8,285 nt of DNA, taken from NCBI GenBank assembly GCA_045590715.1, contig JAZNRO010000025.1, positions 1-8,285 of the forward strand. The letters are read 5' to 3'. This stretch comes from RGIG5579 sp045590715 (GTDB lineage: Bacteria; Bacillota; Clostridia; Oscillospirales; SIG627). Under the pieces are notes generated by a model, which searched no databases, was not told the DNA's origin, and worked only from the letters and a program-made list of their open reading frames with translations. Below, piece by piece: positions 1 to 5,353 of this stretch; position 1 is the stretch's first letter; each line of letters starts with the position of its first letter. Made by a program: the position numbers and the translations under genes.

Positions 1-2
1 TG

Positions 3-32
3 GCGGAAAGTTTAATTGATTTAGTAAAATAA
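3..32 (+). CDS. Possible 3' end of an upstream gene (partial)
   Basis: The frame beginning at base 3 reads AESLIDLVK and stops with TAA at 30-32. A terminator-like hairpin begins only 4 bases later, which is the normal spacing for the end of a transcription unit. The other two plus frames also stop early (13-15 and 17-19), so the frame choice is inference based on the amphipathic peptide and the adjacent terminator. Nothing can be said about the function from nine residues. Confidence 0.35.
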   Translation, partial: AESLIDLVK

Positions 33-35
33 AAG

Positions 36-67
36 AAAAGGATTTCGCAAAATGCGAAAGCCTTTTT
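36..67 (+). terminator. Intrinsic terminator of the upstream gene
   Basis: AAAAGG (36-41) pairs with CCTTTT (61-66) and TTTCGCA (43-49) pairs with TGCGAAA (53-59), with one mismatch (a42/g60) and an AAA loop. The stem runs into a T tract on the plus strand. It probably ends the plus-strand gene whose stop codon is at 30-32. The A-rich left flank means it could also work weakly in the opposite direction. Confidence 0.7.
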
Positions 68-153
68 CTGCACCGATACGGTTCAATTTTTCTTTTGTTA
101 ATTTCTTCTTTGCGGGCCGTCGGGGGCGTATGCACAAGCAAACATCGTTTTTT

Positions 154-222
154 GTAGGGGCGAACTGTGTTCGCCCGCCAAGGTTTGTACAGATTTCACG
201 GGCGAACACAGTTCGCCCCTAC
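154..222. repeat. 24-bp perfect inverted repeat with self-complementary arms (REP-like)
   Basis: Bases 154-177 and 199-222 are exact reverse complements over 24 bp, separated by a 21-base spacer. Each arm is itself a hairpin: GGGCGAAC, a 3-base loop, then GTTCGCCC. The DNA or RNA can therefore form either two small hairpins or one long one. GC content is much higher than in the flanking DNA. This GTAGGGGCG-type arm resembles dispersed intergenic repeats of clostridial genomes (general knowledge, not checked). It has no coding capacity. The short reading frames crossing it are by-products of the repeat. Confidence 0.85.
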
Positions 223-235
223 GGTAGCACAGGCA

Positions 236-413
236 AAGTTTTTCTTTGCGGAAAGGGAAAAAAGTGATGTTATCAGTTTTTTGATGCTTTTCCACCGCCG
301 ATACCCGGTTTTGAACCACCGAAAGGGAGAAGCAAAACCACGGTATCAAGGAGTTTTCCTTTCTTTTTTTGAAAAGCGTACAAATGCTTGGCTATTTATT
401 ATGATAAAAGTTT
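236..413. repeat. 178-bp tandem element, copy 1
   Basis: This is the first of two adjacent direct copies, each 178 bp. It differs from copy 2 at about six bases plus one insertion and one deletion in homopolymer runs, so it is roughly 96% identical. It contains the same internal stems as copy 2: GATACC and GGTTTTG at 300-313 pair with CAAAACC and GGTATC at 333-347 around a GAAA-type turn. The GTGAT/ATCA stem carries one mismatch here. The outer arm (ATGCTTTTC) pairs with GAAAAGCGT with one G-U wobble if read as RNA. The left edge also forms a small hairpin, GCAAAG-T5-CTTTGC (233-249). No ribosome binding site or credible protein is seen. Confidence 0.8.
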
Positions 414-591
414 AAGTTTTTCTTTGCGGAAAGGGAAAAAAAGTGATGTTATCACTTTTTTGACGCTTTTCGACCGCCGCTACCCGGTTTTGAACCACCG
501 AAAGGGAGGAGCAAAACCACGGTATCAAGGAGTTTTGCTTTCTTTTTTGAAAAGCGTACAAATGCTTGGCTATTTATTATGATAAAAGTTT
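414..591. repeat. 178-bp tandem element, copy 2
   Basis: This is the second direct copy and abuts copy 1 without a spacer. Its stems are: a perfect 11-bp hairpin (437-447 with 451-461, GTT loop); a 9-bp perfect outer helix, ACGCTTTTC 463-471 with GAAAAGCGT 549-557; and an inner helix, TACC 481-484 plus GGTTTTG 486-492, pairing with CAAAACC 512-518 plus GGTA 521-524. The apex holds CC-GAAA-GG (498-505), a GNRA-like tetraloop on the plus strand. A third copy starts at 592 (AAGTTTTTCTTTGC) but gives way at 605 to a different hairpin. It could be a mobile intergenic element or a structured RNA; the sequence alone does not decide. Confidence 0.8.
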
Positions 592-604
592 AAGTTTTTC
601 TTTG

Positions 605-634
605 CCTACTTTCTTTTTTCAAAAAGAAAGTAGG
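605..634 (-). terminator. Perfect 14-bp hairpin directly after ddl, probable terminator
   Basis: Bases 605-618 and 621-634 are exact reverse complements, separated by a two-base loop. The stem begins at the base next to the ddl stop codon (635-637). Read on the minus strand it ends in GTAGG and is followed by CAAAG rather than a T run, so it is not a textbook terminator. T-rich stretches lie inside the stem. It is the only candidate end signal for the queT-ddl operon, and it is fused to the truncated third copy of the 178-bp repeat. It may therefore equally be part of a repeat element. Confidence 0.55.
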
Positions 635-1567
635 TTATTCCAGTGCGTAGTCGCAAAGCATTTCGCAAAGGGATGTAAAGGAAATGCCTTCCGCTCTGGC
701 CGCGTCGGGGAAAAGACTGGTTTCGGTCATACCGGGAGAGGTATTGATCTCGATGACCTGGGGCTCTCCCTTTTCATCCAGCATCACGTCAACTCTGGAA
801 AGGCCTCGGCAAAGAGCGGCTTTATAAGCCTTTTCGGCAAGAGAGCGGATCTGTGCATCGGTTTCGGGAGAAATCCGGGCGGGAATAATATGTTCACTGC
901 CACCGGGCATATATTTGGATTCAAAATCGTAAAACTGACCTTGAGAGGTGATCTCAATAGGGGGCAGGACCCGAAGGGTATCATTTCCCATAACGGGAAC
1001 GGTCAGTTCCATTCCGGAAAGGAAAGCTTCCGCCAGGATCTCGTCTCCGTAGGAGAACAGTTCCTTCAAAGCTTCTTCCGCCTCTTCTCTCTTTCTCACG
1101 ATCACAACGCCGATACTGCTTCCCTGACAGCAGGCCTTCAGTACCAAGGGCAGACCCAAGGTATCAATGGCCTTTTCCACAGTAGCTTTCGGATCTTTCT
1201 TTGCCTCTTTCCCGATCTGCAAAAATTTGGGAGTGGGCACGCCGGACAAAGCGAGAATCTTCTTTGTGAGAATCTTATCCATACAAATGGCACTGGCGGC
1301 AATTCCGGGGCCGGTATAAGGAATCTGCATCCATTCCAGCAGTCCCTGCACCGCACCGTCCTCGCCCCCTTTTCCGTGAAGGGCAATAAAGGCAACGTCC
1401 GGCTGAAATTCTGCAATTTCAGAAAGATTGTCCTTTGCAATATCAAGACCCAAAACGGTTTCAAATCTTTCTTTCAAGGCCTTTTCCACAGCCTTGCCAC
1501 TGCGCAGGGAAATTTCTCTCTCGGAGCTTTTTCCGCCCATGAGAACCAGTACTTTTTCTTTTCTCAT
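635..1567 (-). CDS. ddl: D-alanine--D-alanine ligase
   Basis: This is a cytoplasmic ATP-grasp enzyme that joins two D-alanines for the peptidoglycan stem peptide; 310 residues is the usual length. Visible motifs are GGKSSEREISLRSG (11-24, with E16 matching the conserved Glu of the first D-Ala site), HGKGGEDG (64-71), KACCQGSSIG (144-153), FYDFESKYM (212-220), SRVDVML (257-263) and EINTSPGMTETS (273-284), which contains the metal ligands E273 and N275. K218-Y219 in the omega loop is the pattern of D-Ala-D-Ala ligases rather than VanA-type D-Ala-D-Lac ligases, so I infer a dipeptide product. The start at 1567 is supported by AGAGG six bases upstream. It is the last gene of the queT operon, 12 bp after the preceding stop, and a hairpin touches its own stop codon. 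Confidence 0.95.
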   Translation of the reverse strand: MRKEKVLVLMGGKSSEREISLRSGKAVEKALKERFETVLGLDIAKDNLSEIAEFQPDVAFIALHGKGGEDGAVQGLLEWMQIPYTGPGIAASAICMDKILTKKILALSGVPTPKFLQIGKEAKKDPKATVEKAIDTLGLPLVLKACCQGSSIGVVIVRKREEAEEALKELFSYGDEILAEAFLSGMELTVPVMGNDTLRVLPPIEITSQGQFYDFESKYMPGGSEHIIPARISPETDAQIRSLAEKAYKAALCRGLSRVDVMLDEKGEPQVIEINTSPGMTETSLFPDAARAEGISFTSLCEMLCDYALE

Positions 1568-1579
1568 ACATACCTCTGA

Positions 1580-2185
1580 TTAAAATGATTTTCCGATTTC
1601 GGGAAAGAAATCCTTCAGAAAACGGCCGAAGGACTTTGCCGCCCGAAGGGTAAAGGAATCCACCAGTTCATCGGTGAAGATCTCCGGGGCATCCAGTTTC
1701 TTTTCCCTGTGGAAAAGATAGTTTTTCTCTAAAAATTCTTTTATCTCCTCTTCCGGAAGGGAGAGGGTGTTTTCATAAAGGCTTTTTTCGGGACTGCGAA
1801 GCCTTTCCCACATATCCCTTGCCCAGGGAAAACGGTGGGCGGTAGAAGAGCCGGCCCGGGAAAGCTCTTTCCGGTAATCGGGGAACCAATTTTCCGGCCC
1901 GTGATTTCTCCGGTGAACGCTCTGGGGCCCTAAATCCCAAAGATAGTCTAAATAAAAGTGAAACAATACGCCAAGATTAAAATCCCGATGAAGATCAAGG
2001 CTTTCCCCGAATTTCACCAGGGCGGGAAGCCTTTCTTCCGTGGGAATATCCCGAAAGTGAAGCCGGTCCTTTATTTCCCTGTGGGCATCCACACAGTCCG
2101 GCAAAATACTGCCTAGAAAATAGGAATCCGAGCCTTCCGGCCAGAAAACCCGGGCGGCGTAAAGGTGCATCATCGTAGCAGGCAT
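1580..2185 (-). CDS. Putative zinc-dependent phospholipase C-like protein
   Basis: This 201-residue protein has no signal peptide or membrane segment. The N-terminal two fifths are rich in spaced His and Asp: MMHLYAA (H7), FLGSILPDCVD (D30), LHFRD (H43, D46), LDLHRDF (H66), and LFHFYLDYLWD (H76, D80, D84). This arrangement, including the GSILPD and HFYxDxxWD segments, resembles small clostridial proteins assigned to the zinc-dependent phospholipase C / S1-P1-like fold, so a metal-dependent hydrolase is the best guess. The substrate is unknown. The C-terminal half is charged and helical and not recognised. The start at 2185 has GAGGG four bases upstream; that Shine-Dalgarno overlaps the queT TGA stop (2193-2195), which suggests translational coupling. 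M5 and M6 are alternative starts without a better site. The gap to ddl is 12 bp. Confidence 0.6.
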   Translation of the reverse strand: MPATMMHLYAARVFWPEGSDSYFLGSILPDCVDAHREIKDRLHFRDIPTEERLPALVKFGESLDLHRDFNLGVLFHFYLDYLWDLGPQSVHRRNHGPENWFPDYRKELSRAGSSTAHRFPWARDMWERLRSPEKSLYENTLSLPEEEIKEFLEKNYLFHREKKLDAPEIFTDELVDSFTLRAAKSFGRFLKDFFPEIGKSF

Positions 2186-2192
2186 AAAACCC

Positions 2193-2678
2193 TCACAAAT
2201 AACGATCTAATTTTTTTCCTACGCTCTTTTTCACCAAAAATCCCAGTACCCCGGCGGAAAGCACTTCCCCAACGAAAATGGAGAAGAACAAAAAGGGCAG
2301 TGCCGCGTCCCGGAAACCATATACGAAGTATAAAAGCGGGGGAACGATCAGGGTATTAGCCAGAATAGGCGGCAGAAAAGAAAGAATGGGTCTTTTTCTT
2401 AAAAGATACGTACCCACCGCACCCAAAAGGGTGGCAAGAGAGCCGAAAATCACGTCCAGCGCCACCGCGCCGCAGAGAAGATTTGCCAAAATGCATCCCA
2501 CAAAAAGGCCGGGAATGGCCGCCGGGGTCAAAACCGGCAGGAAGCAAAGGGCCTCGGAAAGCCGAAGCTCAAAAGGGCCGATGGCAAGTCCGAAAAAAGA
2601 CGAGATGAGAGTGGTAGCGGCAAAAAGCGCGCCGATCAGCGAGGCGATGGATAGATTTTTTACAGTTTTCCTTTTCAT
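2193..2678 (-). CDS. queT: QueT family queuosine-precursor transporter (ECF S component)
   Basis: This is a 161-residue hydrophobic protein with about five to six membrane segments. It is the substrate-binding subunit of an energy-coupling-factor importer, expected to bring in preQ0/preQ1-type precursors for the tRNA base queuosine. The family's conserved core is clear: FELRLSEALCFLPV (36-49), TPAAIPGLFVG (51-61), LDVIFGSLATLLGA (74-87) and PPILANTLIVPPLLY (103-117). The ATPase and EcfT subunits are not in the window, so it must share a module encoded elsewhere. The start at 2678 has AGGAG six bases upstream, inside the tail of a preQ1-I riboswitch, which supports the substrate assignment independently. 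It is the first gene of a three-gene operon; its stop is 7 bp from the next start. Confidence 0.92.
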   Translation of the reverse strand: MKRKTVKNLSIASLIGALFAATTLISSFFGLAIGPFELRLSEALCFLPVLTPAAIPGLFVGCILANLLCGAVALDVIFGSLATLLGAVGTYLLRKRPILSFLPPILANTLIVPPLLYFVYGFRDAALPFLFFSIFVGEVLSAGVLGFLVKKSVGKKLDRYL

Positions 2679-2684
2679 TTTTTT

Positions 2685-2725
2685 CTCCTAGTTTTGTTTT
2701 TCGTGAGGATGGTCCCGAACTCACG
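2685..2725 (-). promoter_or_regulatory. preQ1-I riboswitch controlling queT translation
   Basis: On the minus strand the leader forms a 6-bp P1 stem, CGTGAG (2725-2720) with CTCACG (2707-2702). The P1 loop reads TTCGGGACCATC and is followed by the A-rich tail AAAAACAAAACTAGGAG (2701-2685). The order P1, GTTCG, ACCATCC, A-rich linker, ACTAGG matches the compact H-type pseudoknot of class I preQ1 aptamers, where a C in the ACC segment recognises preQ1. The tail ends in the queT Shine-Dalgarno AGGAG (2689-2685). Ligand binding should therefore sequester the ribosome site, giving translational repression. No terminator lies between the aptamer and the ATG. Confidence 0.87.
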
Positions 2726-2742
2726 GCCCGAAGGCTTTTTTT

Positions 2743-2771
2743 ATTCTATCACCTTTTCTCTTTCATTTCAA
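2743..2771 (-). promoter_or_regulatory. Promoter of the queT-ddl operon
   Basis: The -35 box TTGAAA (2771-2766) and -10 box TAGAAT (2748-2743) are separated by 17 bases. Transcription would begin near 2736, in an A run just before the riboswitch. This gives a leader of only about 58 nt. The -35 box lies about 20 bp past the comM stop codon. Confidence 0.75.
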
Positions 2772-2790
2772 GGGATAGCACCCTTCTATT

Positions 2791-4317
2791 TTATGAAAAA
2801 TACTTGTCTGATGATACTCTATACTGAAGGGCTTCTAAAATATGGGTTTCTTCTATGATCTCTGCCCCGTCCAGATCCGCTACGGTGCGGGCAAGACGGA
2901 GAATTCTGTCGTACCCTCTGGCAGAAAGGGAGAGGGCCTCAAAGCTTTCCTTCAAAATGGCTTCCGCCCCGGGGGACATGGTGCAAAACTTTGCGGTCTG
3001 GGCGCCGGTAAGGTCCGAATTGCAGGTAATCCCAAGATCTGCATAGCGCCGTCTTGCAATTTCCCGGGCACGGTTTACTCTTTCCCGAACGGTGCGGGAA
3101 TCTTCCCCTTTTTTCTTGTCCCGCAGCTCCTCAAAGGTAAGAGCCGGTACTTCCACCCGCATATCAATACGGTCTAGCAAAGGGCCGGAGATTTTTCCAA
3201 GGTACCGCTGAACGGCTTTGGGGGTGCAAGTGCATTTATGATTGGGGTCCCCGTAAAATCCGCAGGGGCAGGGGTTCATGGCGCAAACCAGCATAAAAGC
3301 GGAAGGAAAGGTCATTTTCCAGGCGGCGCGGGTCACCGTCACCTTTCGGTCTTCCAAAGGCTGACGGAGTACTTCCAGATTGTGCTTATCAAATTCCGGC
3401 AGTTCGTCCAGAAACAAGACCCCGTTATGGGCAAGACTGATCTCGCCGGGGCAAGGGGTAGCGCCGCCCCCTGCCAGTCCCGCAAAGGAGAGGGTGTGAT
3501 GGGGCGCACGGAAGGGTCTTTGGGAAACAAGGGCCTGGCCGGGCTTTAGCAGAGAAGAAACGGAGTGAATGGCAGTGGTGGTGAGCATTTCCTCAAAGGT
3601 CATTTGAGGAAGGATGCCGGGGATGGCCTTGGCAAGCAGACTTTTACCACTGCCGGGAGGGCCTACCAAAAGAAGATTATGTCCCCCGGCGGCGGCCAGT
3701 TCAATGGCTCTTTTTGCCACTTCCTGCCCCTTGATATCTGCAAAATCGGGAATTTTATCAAAGCTTTCTTCCGCTTTGGTGGGGGAAGAGACGGCAGGGA
3801 TAAGAAGATTTTCTCCTTTTAAATGGGACAAGATCTCCCCTACGTTTTCCGCACCGAACACAGAAAGACCTTCTACCACACTGCACTCTTTTTCGTTTTC
3901 CTTGGGAACGAATAAATATTTTACGCCCGCATCCCTTGCGGCAAGGGCCCGGGGGAGAGCGCCGGCACCGCCACGAAGGGCGCCGTCAAGACCCAGTTCC
4001 CCGAAAAAGCAGTAGGAAGAAAGATCGATCTCCGACAAAAGGGTGCCCGATAAAATAGCAATGAGAATGGGCAGGTCAAAGCCACTGCCCTGCTTCTTTC
4101 GGTCGGCGGGGGCAAGATTTACCGTGACTTTTCCCTTGGGCACGGGGAGAGAAAGGGATAAAAGGGCTGCGCCGATGCGGTTCTGGGATTCCTTTACCGC
4201 AAGATCCGGCAGACCGATGATCTCCATTTCAAAAAAGCCTTTTCCGAAAAAGGCTTCTACGGTCACTTCAAATCCTTCCAGACCCCAAAGGGCGCAGGTT
4301 CTAATTTTACGGATCAT
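2791..4317 (-). CDS. comM: YifB/ComM family Mg-chelatase-like AAA+ ATPase
   Basis: The 508-residue product has the full family layout. An N-terminal Lon-protease-like S5 domain comes first (about 1-165: GLPDLAVKES 35-44, VNLAPADRKK 66-75, FDLPI 80-84). The AAA+ module follows, with Walker A GPPGSGKS (219-226), Walker B VLFLDE (300-305), a four-cysteine knuckle (C350, C352, C362, C364), and the Arg-containing GPLLDRID (378-385). The C-terminal helical domain includes ARGYDRILRLARTVADLD (466-483). ComM acts as a hexameric helicase in branch migration during integration of transformed DNA; that role is known from naturally competent bacteria and is inferred here. The frame is open to 4587, but the conserved family start is MIRKIRTCALWG, and GGGAG sits just upstream of 4317, so I place the start there. 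Its own promoter is at 4349-4377. Confidence 0.93.
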   Translation of the reverse strand: MIRKIRTCALWGLEGFEVTVEAFFGKGFFEMEIIGLPDLAVKESQNRIGAALLSLSLPVPKGKVTVNLAPADRKKQGSGFDLPILIAILSGTLLSEIDLSSYCFFGELGLDGALRGGAGALPRALAARDAGVKYLFVPKENEKECSVVEGLSVFGAENVGEILSHLKGENLLIPAVSSPTKAEESFDKIPDFADIKGQEVAKRAIELAAAGGHNLLLVGPPGSGKSLLAKAIPGILPQMTFEEMLTTTAIHSVSSLLKPGQALVSQRPFRAPHHTLSFAGLAGGGATPCPGEISLAHNGVLFLDELPEFDKHNLEVLRQPLEDRKVTVTRAAWKMTFPSAFMLVCAMNPCPCGFYGDPNHKCTCTPKAVQRYLGKISGPLLDRIDMRVEVPALTFEELRDKKKGEDSRTVRERVNRAREIARRRYADLGITCNSDLTGAQTAKFCTMSPGAEAILKESFEALSLSARGYDRILRLARTVADLDGAEIIEETHILEALQYRVSSDKYFS

Positions 4318-4348
4318 TTTCTTCTCCCAATTTCCATGATTTTCCGCC

Positions 4349-4377
4349 ATTTTAACACAAAAAAGGAATTTTTGCAA
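4349..4377 (-). promoter_or_regulatory. Promoter of comM
   Basis: The minus strand reads TTGCAA (4377-4372), 17 bases, then TAAAAT (4354-4349), which lies about 30 bp before the comM start at 4317. It also confirms that the reading frame upstream of 4317 is unlikely to be translated, since that stretch contains the promoter. Confidence 0.6.
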
Positions 4378-4409
4378 AAATTTCTTCCTGAAAAAAGGGA
4401 AAAAAGGGA

Positions 4410-4439
4410 TAGACTTTTCCCCGGGGAATATGGTATACT
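4410..4439 (+). promoter_or_regulatory. Promoter of the unknown membrane-protein gene, with a palindrome in its spacer
   Basis: TAGACT (4410-4415), an 18-base spacer, then TATACT (4434-4439), preceded by TG at the extended -10 position (4431-4432). The spacer contains a perfect 12-bp palindrome, TTCCCCGGGGAA (4417-4428), a plausible operator. Transcription is divergent from comM, whose -35 lies only about 33 bp away. Confidence 0.65.
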
Positions 4440-4469
4440 TGAAATACATCAAAAAAGGAGGAAGGAAAA

Positions 4470-5243
4470 ATGGAAACTTATCGCAAAGCCCCCCAGAAAA
4501 AAAGCGCCCAGACCCAAAAAAGTTCCGGGGCAAAAAAGAAGACCGCAGGACGCCTTTCTCCCGAAGAATTGAAAAGAAGAGAAGCAAGAAAACTCTATGA
4601 AGAGAGAAGAAGAGAAGAAAAGCGCCGTCTGGCCCTTCTCCGGAAAAAGAGAAGAAAACAGCTTTTCCGGGTATCTTTCGCCCTTTCTCTGGTTTTCGTT
4701 CTGCTCTACTGGGCCTTTGTGGCCGTCTCCATTGCCACCAGAGTAAAAGCCGGGGAAGAAGTGCTTCCTCTCATGGTTTTCACCGAAGGCAAGCGAAAAG
4801 AAGATAAAACCTACAAGCCGGAAGAACTACTTTTTGCGGGAAAGAAATACCTTTCCGTAAAAGAGCTTTCTCCCTATATGACCGTCAGCCAGTTCGGTGA
4901 CGGCAAGACCCGTTCCTTCCAGCTGGAAAACGGCGAATGGGCCACCTTCCACTTAGGCAGTGAAGAAGCGGTGATAAACGGGGTGCACGTATCCCTCTCC
5001 GCGCCGGCTACGGTAGTGGGAGAGGATCTGTATCTGCCGGTAGATTTCTACGGGGCGAAGATGACCTTATTTGATTATAGCAGTGCCGTTCCTACCTACG
5101 GAGCAGACGTTCTCACCGCAAAAGAGGTAGAGCCGGGCTTTTATTTCCACCCCTCGCCCCAAAGTGCGCCTGTTCGATTTGAAACCGTTCCCGTAGCGCC
5201 CACCCTTCCCGTAGAAGGGGCGGAAAGCGCACCTACTGCATAA
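4470..5243 (+). CDS. Uncharacterised single-pass membrane protein with an extracytoplasmic beta-rich domain
   Basis: I do not recognise this 257-residue protein as a named family. Residues 1-66 are very basic, with a highly charged Arg/Lys/Glu helix from about 30 to 63 that looks like a coiled coil or single alpha helix. Residues 68-90 (VSFALSLVFVLLYWAF onward) form one membrane segment; by the positive-inside rule the N-terminus is cytoplasmic. The exported part (about 91-257) contains a stretch, KKYLSVKELS (125-134) through VINGVHVSLSAPATVVGEDLYLPV (168-191 region), whose pattern recalls the copper-amine-oxidase N-terminal-like domain of clostridial surface proteins. The tail from about 226 is rich in Pro, Ala and Val. 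AAGGAGG (4455-4461) lies eight bases before the ATG. The gene stands alone: own promoter, divergent from comM, strong terminator after the stop. A cell-envelope role is inference. Confidence 0.85.
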   Translation: METYRKAPQKKSAQTQKSSGAKKKTAGRLSPEELKRREARKLYEERRREEKRRLALLRKKRRKQLFRVSFALSLVFVLLYWAFVAVSIATRVKAGEEVLPLMVFTEGKRKEDKTYKPEELLFAGKKYLSVKELSPYMTVSQFGDGKTRSFQLENGEWATFHLGSEEAVINGVHVSLSAPATVVGEDLYLPVDFYGAKMTLFDYSSAVPTYGADVLTAKEVEPGFYFHPSPQSAPVRFETVPVAPTLPVEGAESAPTA

Positions 5244-5249
5244 AAAACC

Positions 5250-5279
5250 GATGAGCCGATTTTCGGCTCATCTTTTTTT
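5250..5279 (+). terminator. Strong intrinsic terminator after the membrane-protein gene
   Basis: GATGAGCCGA (5250-5259) pairs perfectly with TCGGCTCATC (5263-5272) around a TTT loop and is followed by seven T residues (5273-5279). It begins six bases after the stop codon. Confidence 0.93.
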
Positions 5280-5288
5280 GCAAAACTG

Positions 5289-5317
5289 TGGACTTTTTTG
5301 TCTTTATTTGATATAAT
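5289..5317 (+). promoter_or_regulatory. Promoter of the dCMP deaminase-glnN unit
   Basis: TGGACT (5289-5294), a 17-base spacer, then a perfect TATAAT (5312-5317). It lies between the preceding terminator and the deaminase start, leaving a leader of about 30 nt. I see no recognisable nitrogen-regulator operator around it. Confidence 0.72.
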
Positions 5318-5353
5318 AGGCTGAAATAGACTTTGAAAGAGAGGACCGTAAAA

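Noticed and set aside
98..582. Several short reading frames on both strands of the left intergenic region
   Set aside because: They run through the inverted repeat and both 178-bp copies, so their similar peptides reflect the DNA repeat; none has a ribosome site or a protein-like composition.
236..605. Possible CRISPR array
   Set aside because: Units are 178 bp and abut without variable spacers; there is no short repeat/spacer alternation and no cas gene.
566..1579. 337-residue plus-strand reading frame
   Set aside because: It is the antisense of ddl, has no ribosome site or family resemblance, and begins inside the 178-bp repeat.
2726..2742. GCC-CGAA-GGC followed by seven T residues on the plus strand as a terminator
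   Set aside because: A 3-bp stem is too short, and no plus-strand gene ends nearby; the T run is the A run at the start of the queT leader.
2770..2785. AAGGG/CCCTT hairpin after comM as a terminator
   Set aside because: The stem is only 5 bp, no T run follows on the minus strand, and it overlaps the -35 box of the queT promoter. Some read-through from comM into queT is possible.
4318..4587. 90-residue N-terminal extension of ComM (start at 4587)
   Set aside because: The extension is low-complexity Phe/Lys-rich, overlaps the comM promoter and the divergent gene's promoter and start, has no ribosome binding site, and the family begins at MIRKIRTCALWG.
5333..5353. TTG start adding seven residues to the dCMP deaminase
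   Set aside because: ATG 5354 has a suitable Shine-Dalgarno at 5341-5344 and matches the family's N-terminus; the TTG codon lies upstream of that ribosome site.
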